The notes below the pieces were generated by a model. The model saw only the letters and a list, made by a program, of their open reading frames with translations. It had not been told where the DNA came from and searched no databases. From an uncultured Selenomonadales bacterium (lineage in GTDB: Bacteria > Bacillota > Negativicutes > Acidaminococcales > Acidaminococcaceae): a stretch of 64,000 bases of DNA. The stretch is from NCBI GenBank assembly GCA_900315925.1, contig ONAV01000020.1, positions 21,795 through 85,794 of the forward strand. Direction: 5' to 3'. This document shows, in pieces, positions 10,397-18,845 of this stretch. Made by a program: the position numbers and the translations under genes. The first letter of the stretch is position 1. Each line of letters begins with the position of its first letter.

Positions 10397-10777
10397 ATGA
10401 GTGGGGAAAAATATGTGCCGGATAGCAGTTTGCAGTCAGTCTTTCTGCGCTGTGATAACCGTTTGAATAGAAAGCGCTATATATTGCGCTGTCTTACAGT
10501 TTCCGTGGTAGTTTCGGCGGGTATGGTTGGTCTTGCTCTTATTGCTGACAGGCTTTCCGGTTCAGCAATTACTGCAGCGGCAGTGTTGCTTTGGCTGATA
10601 GCCTTTATTCCGGGCCTCCTGCTTACGATACGCCGGCTCCATGATTTGGATAAACCGTCCTGGTGGTGTATCGGTATGTTTATCCCAATAGTAAATTTTC
10701 TGCTGTTGTTTTTCCTTCTTTTTTATAGAGGCACTAAGGGTCCTAACCGATATGGGCCTGATCCGTTGGACATTTGA
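10397..10777 (+). CDS. DUF805 family membrane protein
   Basis: The 126-residue protein shows the DUF805 signature: an RRLHDLDKPSWW motif after hydrophobic helices, and a GPNRYGPDP ending. DUF805 proteins are small inner-membrane proteins of unknown function, often found near phage or stress loci. The gene is followed by a terminator at 10829, which closes the operon that begins in the giant-protein cassette. Confidence 0.85.
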   Translation: MSGEKYVPDSSLQSVFLRCDNRLNRKRYILRCLTVSVVVSAGMVGLALIADRLSGSAITAAAVLLWLIAFIPGLLLTIRRLHDLDKPSWWCIGMFIPIVNFLLLFFLLFYRGTKGPNRYGPDPLDI

Positions 10778-10828
10778 AAAAGTGGATCTGAGTAAAAACG
10801 AATGAGTGTTATATTATGCATTGTTTCC

Positions 10829-10865
10829 ACTGCGGTCTGTCAGTAATGGAAGGCCGCAGTTTTTA
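10829..10865 (+). terminator. Repeated intrinsic terminator, copy A
   Basis: An 11-bp stem begins ACTGCGG and closes CCGCAGT, then a T run. Near-identical copies, including much of the flanking sequence, occur at 21778, 28048 and 29476. Copies A and C also share about 30 bp upstream. Confidence 0.85.
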
Positions 10866-10899
10866 TAGAATAACGGCTCCAGAATTTCTGAACGAAAGG

Positions 10900-10944
10900 T
10901 TTACATTATTTTTTCAACATGATACAATATGTACAAAACGTACA
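10900..10944 (+). promoter_or_regulatory. Toxin-antitoxin promoter with palindromic operator
   Basis: TTTACA (10900-10905), a 17-bp spacer and TACAAT (10923-10928) form a sigma-A promoter. The palindrome TGTAC-AAAAC-GTACA (10930-10944) covers the expected start site, as expected for autorepression by the antitoxin. GGAGG precedes ATG 10968. Confidence 0.75.
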
Positions 10945-10967
10945 CAGTGTATTTCAGGAGGTAAATT

Positions 10968-11405
10968 ATGATAGCAGTGGAACAGTTGAGCCGTTCGTCT
11001 ACTGAAGTTCGTAAGGAATGGAGCAGTACGATTGACGCCACGGTACGGGTGCGGCCGCAGTTCGTGCAACGCACGCATGACAATATAACGATGCTGAATA
11101 CGGTTATGCTTGCGGAGCTTATGGGCAGCTACAAAATACATGCTGCTTTATATCGGGAACCGGACGGGTCGTATACCGCTTCTGTAGATGAAATCGACGT
11201 AATAGAGAACGGAAAAACCAAAGACGAGTGCCTGGACAACCTTCTTACCGCATTGAAAGAGTATGCCCGCGATTATTATGAAGAGTTTGACTATTGGTCT
11301 GCAGCGCCAAATCGTCGGGCGCATCTGCCATATGTGATTAAGATTCTGACCACGCCAGATGCAATGATGCGGAGGGATATCCTATGCCACGATGGAAAGA
11401 ATTGA
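10968..11405 (+). CDS. Antitoxin of HicA-like TA pair (HicB-like C-terminal part)
   Basis: The 145-residue protein has an N-terminal part of about 50 residues reminiscent of Phd/YefM-like antitoxins (RPQFVQRTHDN, MLNTVMLAELM). The second half resembles HicB: YREPDGSYTASVDEIDVIENGKT and DECLDNLLTALKEYA. It overlaps the toxin gene by 22 bp, the antitoxin-first order usual for these operons. Family assignment is from sequence pattern; the pairing is supported by overlap and by the palindrome in the promoter. Confidence 0.75.
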   Translation: MIAVEQLSRSSTEVRKEWSSTIDATVRVRPQFVQRTHDNITMLNTVMLAELMGSYKIHAALYREPDGSYTASVDEIDVIENGKTKDECLDNLLTALKEYARDYYEEFDYWSAAPNRRAHLPYVIKILTTPDAMMRRDILCHDGKN

Positions 11406-11602
11406 AGCGCTTTTGCGAGCGGGACGGCTGGGAACTGTACAAAGATACTGACCATTACTACTATCGCAAGTTATTGCCGGATGGAACAGTGTTGCGTACA
11501 AAAGTGTCCAGGGGCAGTGGGGAAATCCGTCCGCATATGTGGCAGGAGATACTGAAAAAGCAGCTGAAAGTCACGCAGGAATATTTTAATAGCAAGATTT
11601 AG
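11384..11602 (+). CDS. HicA-like toxin (putative mRNA interferase)
   Basis: The 72-residue basic protein (ERDGWELYKDTDHYYYRK, then RTKVSRGSGEIRPHMWQEILKKQL) fits the small toxins annotated as cytotoxic translational repressors. Its dsRBD-like length, the DHYYYRK segment with a His, and the C-terminal helix fit HicA-type ribonucleases, although the canonical GSH motif is not obvious. It is translationally coupled to the antitoxin upstream and followed by a strong terminator at 11653. Confidence 0.75.
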   Translation: MPRWKELKRFCERDGWELYKDTDHYYYRKLLPDGTVLRTKVSRGSGEIRPHMWQEILKKQLKVTQEYFNSKI

Positions 11603-11652
11603 TTTAAATCGCTGTTAAATTTATACATACTAATAAACCGTTATACTGCCGC

Positions 11653-11676
11653 CCACAGGGGAACCTGTGGCTTTTT
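11653..11676 (+). terminator. Intrinsic terminator of the TA operon
   Basis: CCACAGG-GGAA-CCTGTGG is followed by CTTTTTC. Confidence 0.85.
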
Positions 11677-11846
11677 CTTTTATACCACTAAATAGTTTCC
11701 AATTTATAAACAATTATTTTGTTTTTTTGTATTATAATTTAAATGGGGAATAATATGCAGTTGGTTGTTTTTCCCTTTGATACTAAAAAATGCATATCAC
11801 CGGAGGTGGCGTGTGCGATGAAAAAATATATTTCCGTTTTGCTGGC
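11672..11846 (+). promoter_or_regulatory. Duplicated promoter/leader/signal-peptide module, copy 1
   Basis: The segment is about 90% identical to 21812-21993. It contains TATAAT at 11733, the leader, an unusually consistent ribosome binding site (GGAGGT) 10 nt before ATG 11818, and the first 10 codons of the signal peptide. Only the expression and export signals are shared; the mature proteins downstream are different. Confidence 0.8.
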
Positions 11847-13794
11847 GGTTTTTGTGTTTGTGCTGGGGATGATGACACGGAATTGTTTCGCAGCAGGTGT
11901 GACACGGCATAAAGTTACGGATTTTGACGGAGTCGTTACCGTTATGGAATTACCGGGATTAGATCTGCAATACTATGCAAAATACAATAAAGATATACAG
12001 GCACTGAAAAAAGATTTGGTGCCGGCATCTTCTCTCTCTAGGCAAATTATAGCAATTTCTAAACCTCAACGAATACTTGCAAAAGCAAAACCAGGAACAG
12101 TTATACATGTAAAGCCCATTGAATCCAATTTTAGTAGTAAACATAATGGTGATGTTCCGTGTATTTATTTTGGAAGGAGATCTTTTACAATCAACGGCAG
12201 AACGTTTTCGCTTATTACCCCAAATGACGGAGAAGACAATTTTTTGCCCATTTGCCCGCCATTTGACGGACGGCCGGCAGAAGGTTTCAGATTAGTTATT
12301 CCTAAGAATGCGGATATGGTTTGCGCTCACTGGCGCAACGCGCCATCATTTAATTCCATGGAAAAACTGAAAAAATATAAAGCGTTAAATAGTTTTGTCA
12401 GAACGGAATACTACATCTTCACGTCTGACGAAGCATTTAAAAAGGCCTACAAAATCTGGACAGGAAAAACCATTACCGGTCCGATCAGTTCATCGTCTAC
12501 TACAAAGAAAGAATCGGCCAAGACAACTACGAATCAGAATAAAAACAACTCAAAATCAACAGTTCAACCGAAACAAAGCGAAGATGATTCTGACGGTCTG
12601 GGAACGATCGGAATGGTTGGCGCGGGAATAGCCGCGGCAGGAGCGATTGGTTTCGGTGCGAGCCGAATCCTGGGCGGAGGAGGCGGTGGTTCGGGTGCAG
12701 GCACAGCGGAACCGGTGCCTCAGGAACCGGAAACCTTTGTGTACAAGGATCCGGCGACCGGGGCTGAGACCCTGTATGAAAAGGATCCGAATACCGGGGA
12801 GTGGTTCGACCCGAGTACGGGCGCCATTACCGATCCAAGCAAACTGGAAGATTATTCGCGGCAACGCATGCAAGACAGAACATGGATGAACGGTCAGATG
12901 GAGAATATGCGAGACCGAAAAACCGACGTAGACCGTGCCTGGCAGAAACAGGATCAGGAATCGGCCAAAGAGATGCAGAAGAAGTTTGAGGAAATCGATC
13001 GTCAGGGAGCGAAGGATAAGGCGGCCATCCGTTCCGGCACCTACGGTATGAGTGATGCGCAACGTACTGAATACCTGAATAAGCGGCAGGAAGACTATGT
13101 GTCGAAACAGGCTGCGGCGCACCGGACCGCCGAAAACTGGGACCGGGCGGTAACCGTGGCGGAAGGTACCGGGAAACTGGCAGATATTGGCATGGATATC
13201 GCTGCTACGTATGGAAAAGTTGTGGATGGCGGTCTTGTAACCGGTCGTATTGCAGATGGTTATACGTTACTGAAAAATATGGCCGGAAGCGGTGCCGATG
13301 CCTATTCCAAAGGAAACAGCGTTGTAGGCGGTATGACCAAAGGATTCGTAGACGGACTCGTCGACGTTGCTCAGAATAATGCGAATACAAAAATACAAAA
13401 GGTTGCGGCGTTTGTCGGCGGCGACGCTTTTAAGGCTGGCCTTGAGTCAGGGCTGAAAGGAGAAAGTGCCGCAACAGTATTAAAAAAATCTTTTAAGGGC
13501 GGACTGAAAGGCGGCGCAAAACTTACCATTCAGGAAATCGGAAATAATCTTGAAAATAAAATTCAGACAAGCAAAACAGACAGCTTGAAGAACGCATATG
13601 ATCATGCAAGAGAAATAAGGAAAGATTTTAGCAAGACGATTTCTCCCAAAAGTGTTGAAACTTTAAAGCAGATGAACCTGGAGAAACACCTGACTACTGT
13701 GAAAAATGCAAATTATCAGTACTGGACAAATAACATTGGTAACGCGGTTACAAAAAACACAGTCCCGGATGCACTTTTTGGAGAAAATAATTAG
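11818..13794 (+). CDS. Exported coiled-coil protein, paralogue of the 2275 product
   Basis: ATG 11818 is chosen over the earlier in-frame ATG at 11743 because GGAGGT lies just before it and a signal peptide (MKKYISVLLAVFVFVLGM) starts there. The external domain shares the YYIFTSDEAFKKAY / TGPIS segment with the 2275 product. A Gly/Ala-rich membrane-like segment (GMVGAGIAAAGAIGFGASRI) follows, then DPATG-, DPNTG- and DPSTG-containing repeats and a long charged coiled coil. The C-terminal part has Gly/Ala-rich helices (VVGGMTKGFVDGL, KGGLKGGAKLTIQ). It lacks zinc ribbons, but the next gene encodes a soluble protein with two. Function unknown. Confidence 0.75.
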   Translation: MKKYISVLLAVFVFVLGMMTRNCFAAGVTRHKVTDFDGVVTVMELPGLDLQYYAKYNKDIQALKKDLVPASSLSRQIIAISKPQRILAKAKPGTVIHVKPIESNFSSKHNGDVPCIYFGRRSFTINGRTFSLITPNDGEDNFLPICPPFDGRPAEGFRLVIPKNADMVCAHWRNAPSFNSMEKLKKYKALNSFVRTEYYIFTSDEAFKKAYKIWTGKTITGPISSSSTTKKESAKTTTNQNKNNSKSTVQPKQSEDDSDGLGTIGMVGAGIAAAGAIGFGASRILGGGGGGSGAGTAEPVPQEPETFVYKDPATGAETLYEKDPNTGEWFDPSTGAITDPSKLEDYSRQRMQDRTWMNGQMENMRDRKTDVDRAWQKQDQESAKEMQKKFEEIDRQGAKDKAAIRSGTYGMSDAQRTEYLNKRQEDYVSKQAAAHRTAENWDRAVTVAEGTGKLADIGMDIAATYGKVVDGGLVTGRIADGYTLLKNMAGSGADAYSKGNSVVGGMTKGFVDGLVDVAQNNANTKIQKVAAFVGGDAFKAGLESGLKGESAATVLKKSFKGGLKGGAKLTIQEIGNNLENKIQTSKTDSLKNAYDHAREIRKDFSKTISPKSVETLKQMNLEKHLTTVKNANYQYWTNNIGNAVTKNTVPDALFGENN

Positions 13795-13845
13795 AAGAGA
13801 ATTTATTAATTATGTGAAAACGGCTTTGAACAGGAGAGTACGAAG

Positions 13846-14355
13846 ATGAAGATAGCGGCAAGTTTTAAGGATGCATTGCTGGTCGCAGAACAACATTGCC
13901 AGGAATGGCTCTTTACGGGTAGCGGCAAAAGCTTCAAGTTGAGGGAATTGGAGGAAATCGCCGGCGAGTATGACGCAAAGACTCCGTTAGGAGAATTGGA
14001 TTTTCTTGTCATAACGGATGATGGCTCCATCGGTTTGATGTACGCGTTTTGCGAGGAACCTTTATGGTATTTTGTATCGCCGGAGTTCGCTGTGGCGAAT
14101 ATCTTGAAGGAGGATCCGAGAAAGTACCTGGTACCGGCAGATGACAGTGCACAGATGGCAGGAAGAACCGGAGCGGCAATGGGAAATGTTGCAGGGGCCG
14201 TCGCATTTTGTAAACAGTGTGGTGCGCCGTTACGAAGCGGCAGTCGTTTCTGTGAGAACTGCGGAGCAAAGAACGCGCCGGAGTTTTGCACGAACTGCGG
14301 TGCAAAACTGAATCCTAACAGCAACTTCTGTAAAAATTGCGGAACGAGAGTGTGA
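13846..14355 (+). CDS. Soluble protein with two C-terminal zinc ribbons
   Basis: The 169-residue protein has an N-terminal domain of about 95 residues (GELDFLVITDDGSIGLMYAF) and a C-terminal pair of ribbons (FCKQCGAPLRSGSRFCENCG and FCTNCGAKLNPNSNFCKNCG). The ribbons closely match those of the 2275 product, as if the same cassette were attached to a different front. No signal peptide or transmembrane segment is seen, so it is probably cytoplasmic. It lies 51 bp after the exported gene at 11818 and is ended by a terminator at 14374. Confidence 0.75.
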   Translation: MKIAASFKDALLVAEQHCQEWLFTGSGKSFKLRELEEIAGEYDAKTPLGELDFLVITDDGSIGLMYAFCEEPLWYFVSPEFAVANILKEDPRKYLVPADDSAQMAGRTGAAMGNVAGAVAFCKQCGAPLRSGSRFCENCGAKNAPEFCTNCGAKLNPNSNFCKNCGTRV

Positions 14356-14373
14356 GGAATGAATTCAAATTTT

Positions 14374-14406
14374 ACCCTGATGCGCACATTACGCATCAGG
14401 GTTTTG
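14374..14406. terminator. Bidirectional terminator between convergent genes
   Basis: A perfect 11-bp stem, ACCCTGATGCG with a 7-nt loop, is followed by TTTGCTTTT. It separates the plus-strand island from the minus-strand replication module. Confidence 0.8.
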
Positions 14407-14423
14407 CTTTTCGCGGTTTTGTT

Positions 14424-14837
14424 TCACTTCTTGTCGATAATCGTCAGCTCCGGACAGACTTCTTCGTAAATCATGTCGCCGTTTTCGTTGTTCACATCAG
14501 TGATCTCGCCGAAGAGTAAGATGCGGTGATTTCGGTATTCCGGTGTGTGCAGCGCCTGCTGCCAGGTGCATTCTTCCAGCTGATTGTTTTTGTAGCGCAG
14601 GTACACCGGATTATCGAAACCGCTCTTTTCCCACGCTTTAAAGAAAAGCAAAGTCGTGTGGCCAAAATAACCGATGCCGGTCATACCGATGATTTCGTAG
14701 GCCCTGTCCGGCAACGGCGCAGAAGGGGGAAGACCGGCTTCTTCATCACGCTGTTGTATCAGCTGTTTGCCGTAATCAATGGATTCCTTCTCGGTAAAAT
14801 GTACTTCCGTAGTGTCTGCATAAATAATTTTTCTCAT
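14424..14837 (-). CDS. Hypothetical protein, last gene of the replication module
   Basis: From ATG 14837 (MRKIIYADTTEVHFTEKES), with AAAGGA upstream, the protein has 137 residues. The frame is open further upstream to 14918 but that extension would overlap the dnaB end and lacks a ribosome binding site. No signal peptide, transmembrane helix or known motif is seen. It lies 24 bp after dnaB in the same direction and is probably cotranscribed with it. Confidence 0.6.
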   Translation of the reverse strand: MRKIIYADTTEVHFTEKESIDYGKQLIQQRDEEAGLPPSAPLPDRAYEIIGMTGIGYFGHTTLLFFKAWEKSGFDNPVYLRYKNNQLEECTWQQALHTPEYRNHRILLFGEITDVNNENGDMIYEEVCPELTIIDKK

Positions 14838-14860
14838 AGATAATAGTCCTTTCCTTTCCG

Positions 14861-16249
14861 TCAATTTTCTTTTTGCAATTCCATAATATTTTTTGGAATC
14901 TCCACAAACTTGGTGCACTCGCTGATGAAAAACAAATTGATATTGCCGGTAGGGCCGTTGCGATGCTTGGCCACGTTCAGTTCCGTGATGCGGCTGGGCT
15001 CTTCGTTTTTGTAATAGTTTTCCCGGTACAGAAACATTACGATGTCCGCGTCCTGTTCCAGTGAGCCGGATTCCCGCAGATCGCTGAGGATGGGGCGCTT
15101 CACCTGACGCAGTTCCACGCTGCGGCTCAGCTGACTTAAGGCCAGCACCGGCACGTTCAGCTCCCGGGCCATGGCCTTCAGGCCCCGGCTGATCTCGCTG
15201 ACTTCGTACTGACGGTTGGTGGTTACGTTACGGCGAACGCCGGGGGCCTGCATCAGTTGCAGGTAATCGATCACGATCAGGTCCAGTCCGCCTTCGTTTT
15301 TCAACTGCCGTGCGCTGTCCCTCACTTCCAGAATGGATAGACCCGGCGTGTCGTTAATATAAATGCAGGCGCCGGCGATTTTGTCCGACGCAGGCCAGAT
15401 GCGGTTCATCACTTCCATCTGTTCTTCGCCGGTGGTGTCCGGACCCGGGCACAGCTCGTCGTTGTCCACATCCGCTTCCGTGCAGATCATGCGTTGCAGC
15501 AGCTGGCTCCGGCTCATTTCCATGCTGTAGAAGGCCACCCGTTTCGGGGCGTCTCCTTCTTTGGCGCCCCGCAGGGCCACGTTGGTGGTAATGTTCAGGG
15601 CCAGGGCTGTTTTGCCCATGGAAGGCCGGGCTGCCAGAATGATAAAGTCCGAGGGCTGCAGCCCGCCGGTGAGACGGTCCAGGTCCCCGTACCCGGTGGA
15701 AAGGCCGGTGACGGGCTCACCATTTTCCAGACGCCGGCCCATGCGGTCCATAGTGTCGGTCATCATGTCGTGTACGGAAACAAACCCGGCGGAGCGTTTG
15801 CCGGAAGAGAGGCGTTCCAGTTCCTGCCTGGCGCTGGCCGCCAGGCTGCGGGTATCTACCGTGTCGTCGCAGCTCATGGCGGCGAGGCCGTTGCCGGTTT
15901 CCAGAATACGGCGGCGCACGGAAGCTTCTTCTACCAGTCCGGCGTGGTGTTCCACGTTGACTGCGGTGGGCGTGATGTTGGCCAGAAACGTAATAAACTT
16001 TACCCCGCCGACGGCGTCAAACTGATCCATGTGTTTCAGCTCGGCGGTCAGGGTTATCAGATCGACCGGTTTGTTGCGGCTGTACAGGTTCATCATGGCC
16101 TGAAACACAATCCGGTGGGTCTGCCGGTAAAAGTCCGTGGGCTGCAGTCTGGCAGTCACGGAACCGATGACGGAATTATCAATCATCATGGCGCAGAGCA
16201 CAGACTGCTCCGCTTCAATATTCTGTGGAATTTCAGTATTTTGCAGCAT
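14861..16249 (-). CDS. dnaB: Replicative DNA helicase (DnaB family)
   Basis: The N-terminal helical domain (AEQSVLCAMM) and RecA-like C-terminal domain are both present. Walker A is ARPSMGKTAL and Walker B is LIVIDYLQLM, with the DnaB motif DLRESGSLEQDADIVMFLYR near the end. Length (about 462 residues) fits full DnaB. The gene is adjacent to a DnaC-like loader and a replisome organizer, so it serves this module and may not be the main chromosomal helicase, which is usually near rplI. Start is uncertain: ATG 16249 lies 13 nt after GGAG, TTG 16261 only 1-2 nt after it. Confidence 0.92.
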   Translation of the reverse strand: MLQNTEIPQNIEAEQSVLCAMMIDNSVIGSVTARLQPTDFYRQTHRIVFQAMMNLYSRNKPVDLITLTAELKHMDQFDAVGGVKFITFLANITPTAVNVEHHAGLVEEASVRRRILETGNGLAAMSCDDTVDTRSLAASARQELERLSSGKRSAGFVSVHDMMTDTMDRMGRRLENGEPVTGLSTGYGDLDRLTGGLQPSDFIILAARPSMGKTALALNITTNVALRGAKEGDAPKRVAFYSMEMSRSQLLQRMICTEADVDNDELCPGPDTTGEEQMEVMNRIWPASDKIAGACIYINDTPGLSILEVRDSARQLKNEGGLDLIVIDYLQLMQAPGVRRNVTTNRQYEVSEISRGLKAMARELNVPVLALSQLSRSVELRQVKRPILSDLRESGSLEQDADIVMFLYRENYYKNEEPSRITELNVAKHRNGPTGNINLFFISECTKFVEIPKNIMELQKEN

Positions 16250-16290
16250 CCGTTTTATCAAACTCCTTTAGTTTTTTTCGCAACAGTGTG

Positions 16291-16411
16291 CCCCCGGAAG
16301 CGTGTCGCGGCCAGCCGAAACTGATAACCGCCCGCACATGGGGAAGAGACCGCCGAAGCAGACCGATGCATCGGCATGGGGGACCGGTCTGCCGCCCGCA
16401 CGCTTCGGGGG
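16291..16411 (-). other. GC-rich structured intergenic element between loader and dnaB
   Basis: The 165-bp gap is bounded by a near-perfect 13-bp inverted repeat, CCCCCGGAAGCGTG (16291-16304) against CACGCTTCGGGGG (16399-16411). Inside are a CAGACCG/CGGTCTG stem, the palindrome CCGATGCATCGG, and a direct repeat GTGCGGGCGG on the minus strand. There is no T run, so it is not a simple terminator. Confidence 0.5.
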
Positions 16412-16426
16412 AAAGGTACAGAACCG

Positions 16427-17140
16427 TTACGCCTCTTTTTTCTTTGTATCGTTTTCCTCCAGCGGCAGCTTCTGCTGTTCGGGAGGACAGGGCATTCCTT
16501 TTTTCAGGCCGGCTTCCGCCTCTCTTCTTTCTTTCATTTTTTCGGCGCGGCGGCTGCTGGGCATGGGCAGCACCAGCGGCAGACAGCGCTCCAGCATCTG
16601 TTGGATGGAGTAGATGCGCTTTGACTTGGCGTTTTCGTCTACCAGGTTATCCTGCTGGTAAGGCGTGGAGATGATCATGGGAATCTTTTTTTCGTGGCAG
16701 GTATTCACGATCAGGTTCAGGATATTGCTGCTGTTGGAAGTCTCCGCCTCCTTGCCGAAATCGTCCAGCACCAGAAGGTCCAGGCTGCACAGTTCGTTCA
16801 GGAACGGCAGCCGGCTGTCCGGGCTGAGGGTAGGCAGCGTGTTCATGATGGTCAGCATGCTGGTGTAGCGGCAACGGTAGCCCCTGTCGGTAAGGGCGTT
16901 GACGATTTCCGCCGCAAGATAGGTTTTGCCGCAGCCGCTGGGCCCGTACAATAACAGGCCCCGGCCGTCTTTCCGGTATTTTTCAAACCGCTCCACATAG
17001 TTTTTGCCGTAATTGGTGGCAATGGGGTTCTCCCCGTTATCGTTCGCAAAGTCGCAGTCGCATAACAAAGCAAGGCCAAGGGCTTTGCGGCGCAATTCCT
17101 GTTTGACCAGTTCCGCTATGTTTAATTTTTTCTGTTTCAT
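16427..17140 (-). CDS. DnaC/IstB-like helicase-loader ATPase
   Basis: ATG 17140 is preceded by GGAGGA at a suitable distance and gives 237 residues. Walker A is YGPSGCGKT (residues 65-73) and Walker B is LLVLDDFGKE (D126, D127). Sensor-like STPYQQDNL follows. This matches phage and DnaC/DnaI-type helicase loaders of the AAA+ class, which place DnaB on DNA. The basic N-terminus (MKQKKLNIAELVKQELRRKA) is the region that contacts helicase in this family. It sits between the replisome organizer and dnaB, as in phage replication modules. Confidence 0.88.
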   Translation of the reverse strand: MKQKKLNIAELVKQELRRKALGLALLCDCDFANDNGENPIATNYGKNYVERFEKYRKDGRGLLLYGPSGCGKTYLAAEIVNALTDRGYRCRYTSMLTIMNTLPTLSPDSRLPFLNELCSLDLLVLDDFGKEAETSNSSNILNLIVNTCHEKKIPMIISTPYQQDNLVDENAKSKRIYSIQQMLERCLPLVLPMPSSRRAEKMKERREAEAGLKKGMPCPPEQQKLPLEENDTKKKEA

Positions 17141-17258
17141 AAAATCAATTTCCTCCAATATTTTTTTCGCAGGTGAATCGTAAGCTGCGTTGGATAACAA
17201 TGACGCAGGCAGTTGCAAAAGCGACAATCGGCGTATAGCCGAATGAATCGGTGTTTGC

Positions 17259-18680
17259 TTAATACGTTACGCCAAAGTCCCGGGCCATTTCGTCCAGCCC
17301 CGGGTTATGGGGATGCAGGAACTCCCGGAACCGCTGCTGCCGTTCTTCCGGGGAAAGGTTCGCCAGATGTTCGCTGCCGGGAAGGCAACGGGTAAAGGCC
17401 TGTGGTTCCGCTTCAGAATCAAATCCGCCGCCGGGATCCCGGTTGTACTTTCCGTCCCGCACGTTGATAAAATTTTCTTCCTTCAGCAGCCAGGTAAAGG
17501 TGGCGCGCCAGTTGTTCCGTGTGTGGGTGCGTCCCATAAGGAAGGGGCTGTTTTTTACATTTTCAATGACCTTTAAGAAGGTTTCTTCCCCGAACCGGTA
17601 CAGAATGTCGTACAGTTTTTCCGCAAGGGAACTGTATAAGCCCTTAAAGGTTTTCAGATTCAGCCGGTTCCAGGCGCGCAGCACGTTCTGTGCCGGTGCG
17701 GCCAGTTTGTCCAGCAAGATCAGTTTCGATTCGTCCACATAATCGCCGGGGGAAAAGGGAAGACAGCTGCCGTCGGTTTCATCCGCGGGGTTGGGCGGTT
17801 CCGTCCGCAGGACGTCCGGTGCATGGGGCGAACCTTTATCCGTAACCGGCACTTCGCCTGTTTTCGCATGGGCATAATTGGAATTACAATTATCACTGTT
17901 TTTAATTACTAAATTATTACAATTATAATTATTATAATTATAGTCAGCTTGCGTACCGGAAGGTTTGTCACACACAGCGTCACGGGACGCGTCACCGGAT
18001 TTTGCTTTCCGTTTTGCAACCGCAGTCGCAGCGCGTTTTTTCGCCGGTTTTTTCAACGGTTTTTCTGCGGTTTCCGAACCCGTTTCACCAACGGGCGCCG
18101 TTACCGGTTCGGCAGGGTTTTTCATTGCTGCTTCGTTGTCAGTTTCCGTCACCGCTTTGTTGCGTTTTTTTGTCGCCCCCTTGCTGCATTTTTTCGTCGC
18201 CGGTTCGGCACCGCAATCTGTCGAAGGCTCGTTCCCGTTTTCTGCCACCAGTTCGGCATGGTTCGATGACGCTGCACAGTCGGCCATTGTATTTCTGGCA
18301 CGCCAGGCTGCCGTCCGGGCCGCGCCTTTGGCCCGCTGCTCCGCCGTTTTTTCTGCTTTCTGCTGGGCGGCGGCTTTTTTCATCTTATCCTTGCGGAGCA
18401 GGGTGATGAAAATCTTGCCGTCTTCTATGGTGATCAGGCCAAACTTCTGCAGGGTTTCAATGGTCCTGGCAACGATAGACGAAGAACAGTGGAAGTACTC
18501 GGAAAACTTATCGGCGTCCATGTCCGACGCCGGCATGGAACGGACGCAGCCTTCGGGATCCTTCAGGGCCAGGCCTACCATGCGATGATAATTGCCGGTG
18601 ATGGCATCGCCATCCGGTTCCATGGAAAGGGTTAACAGGGTGTTGATATCAAAAAACTGATGTAAGACTGATACAGCCAT
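17259..18680 (-). CDS. Phage-type replisome organizer (replication initiator)
   Basis: The N-terminal 110 residues form a winged-helix domain of the replisome-organizer type (MEPDGDAITGNYHRMVGLALK, FHCSSSIVARTIETLQKFGLI). A long Ala/Lys/Glu-rich linker follows, then an Asn/Tyr-rich stretch encoded by an A+T island, and a C-terminal domain with FKGLYSSLAEKLYDIL and NNWRATFTWLLKEENFINV, seen in phage replication proteins. Length is 473 residues. GGAGG precedes the ATG. It starts the loader-dnaB operon and probably binds the origin and recruits them. Confidence 0.82.
   Translation of the reverse strand: MAVSVLHQFFDINTLLTLSMEPDGDAITGNYHRMVGLALKDPEGCVRSMPASDMDADKFSEYFHCSSSIVARTIETLQKFGLITIEDGKIFITLLRKDKMKKAAAQQKAEKTAEQRAKGAARTAAWRARNTMADCAASSNHAELVAENGNEPSTDCGAEPATKKCSKGATKKRNKAVTETDNEAAMKNPAEPVTAPVGETGSETAEKPLKKPAKKRAATAVAKRKAKSGDASRDAVCDKPSGTQADYNYNNYNCNNLVIKNSDNCNSNYAHAKTGEVPVTDKGSPHAPDVLRTEPPNPADETDGSCLPFSPGDYVDESKLILLDKLAAPAQNVLRAWNRLNLKTFKGLYSSLAEKLYDILYRFGEETFLKVIENVKNSPFLMGRTHTRNNWRATFTWLLKEENFINVRDGKYNRDPGGGFDSEAEPQAFTRCLPGSEHLANLSPEERQQRFREFLHPHNPGLDEMARDFGVTY
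17877..17945. other. A+T island inside the initiator gene, candidate origin
   Basis: About 70 bp of almost pure A/T encode Asn/Tyr codons in an otherwise GC-rich gene (GTAATAATTTAG and TTATAATT repeats). Phage initiator genes such as lambda O carry their origin internally, so this is a plausible unwinding element. Iterons beside it were not clear. Confidence 0.4.
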
Positions 18681-18715
18681 TACAACAATACCTCCAATAG
18701 TATGAGTTTGTTATT

Positions 18716-18739
18716 TCAGCGCGGCGCGCTGATTTTTTT
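18716..18739 (+). terminator. Plus-strand terminator upstream of minus-strand initiator gene
   Basis: TCAGCGC-GGC-GCGCTGA is followed by TTTTTTT on the plus strand. No plus-strand gene leads into it; it lies in the 5' leader of the initiator gene, so a short antisense RNA is one reading. Confidence 0.5.
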
Positions 18740-18765
18740 GTGCTGCGTTGTAAACGAACGCATCC

Positions 18766-18820
18766 TTTGCAAAAAAATAACATTCCGGCCCCGACGTAAT
18801 TTCACATCGGGACCGGAATG
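18766..18820 (-). terminator. Terminator of the sigma-factor gene
   Basis: A 16-bp stem with two mismatches (CATTCCGG outer arms) is followed on the minus strand by TTATTTTTTT. It separates the sigma gene from the initiator operon, which therefore needs its own promoter. Confidence 0.8.
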
Positions 18821-18845
18821 TCAAAAGCAGACAGGTGATGATCTC

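Noticed and set aside
15494..16324. Plus-strand ORFs opposite dnaB and the initiator gene
   Set aside because: Mirror frames of GC-rich coding sequence; the minus-strand products match known families.
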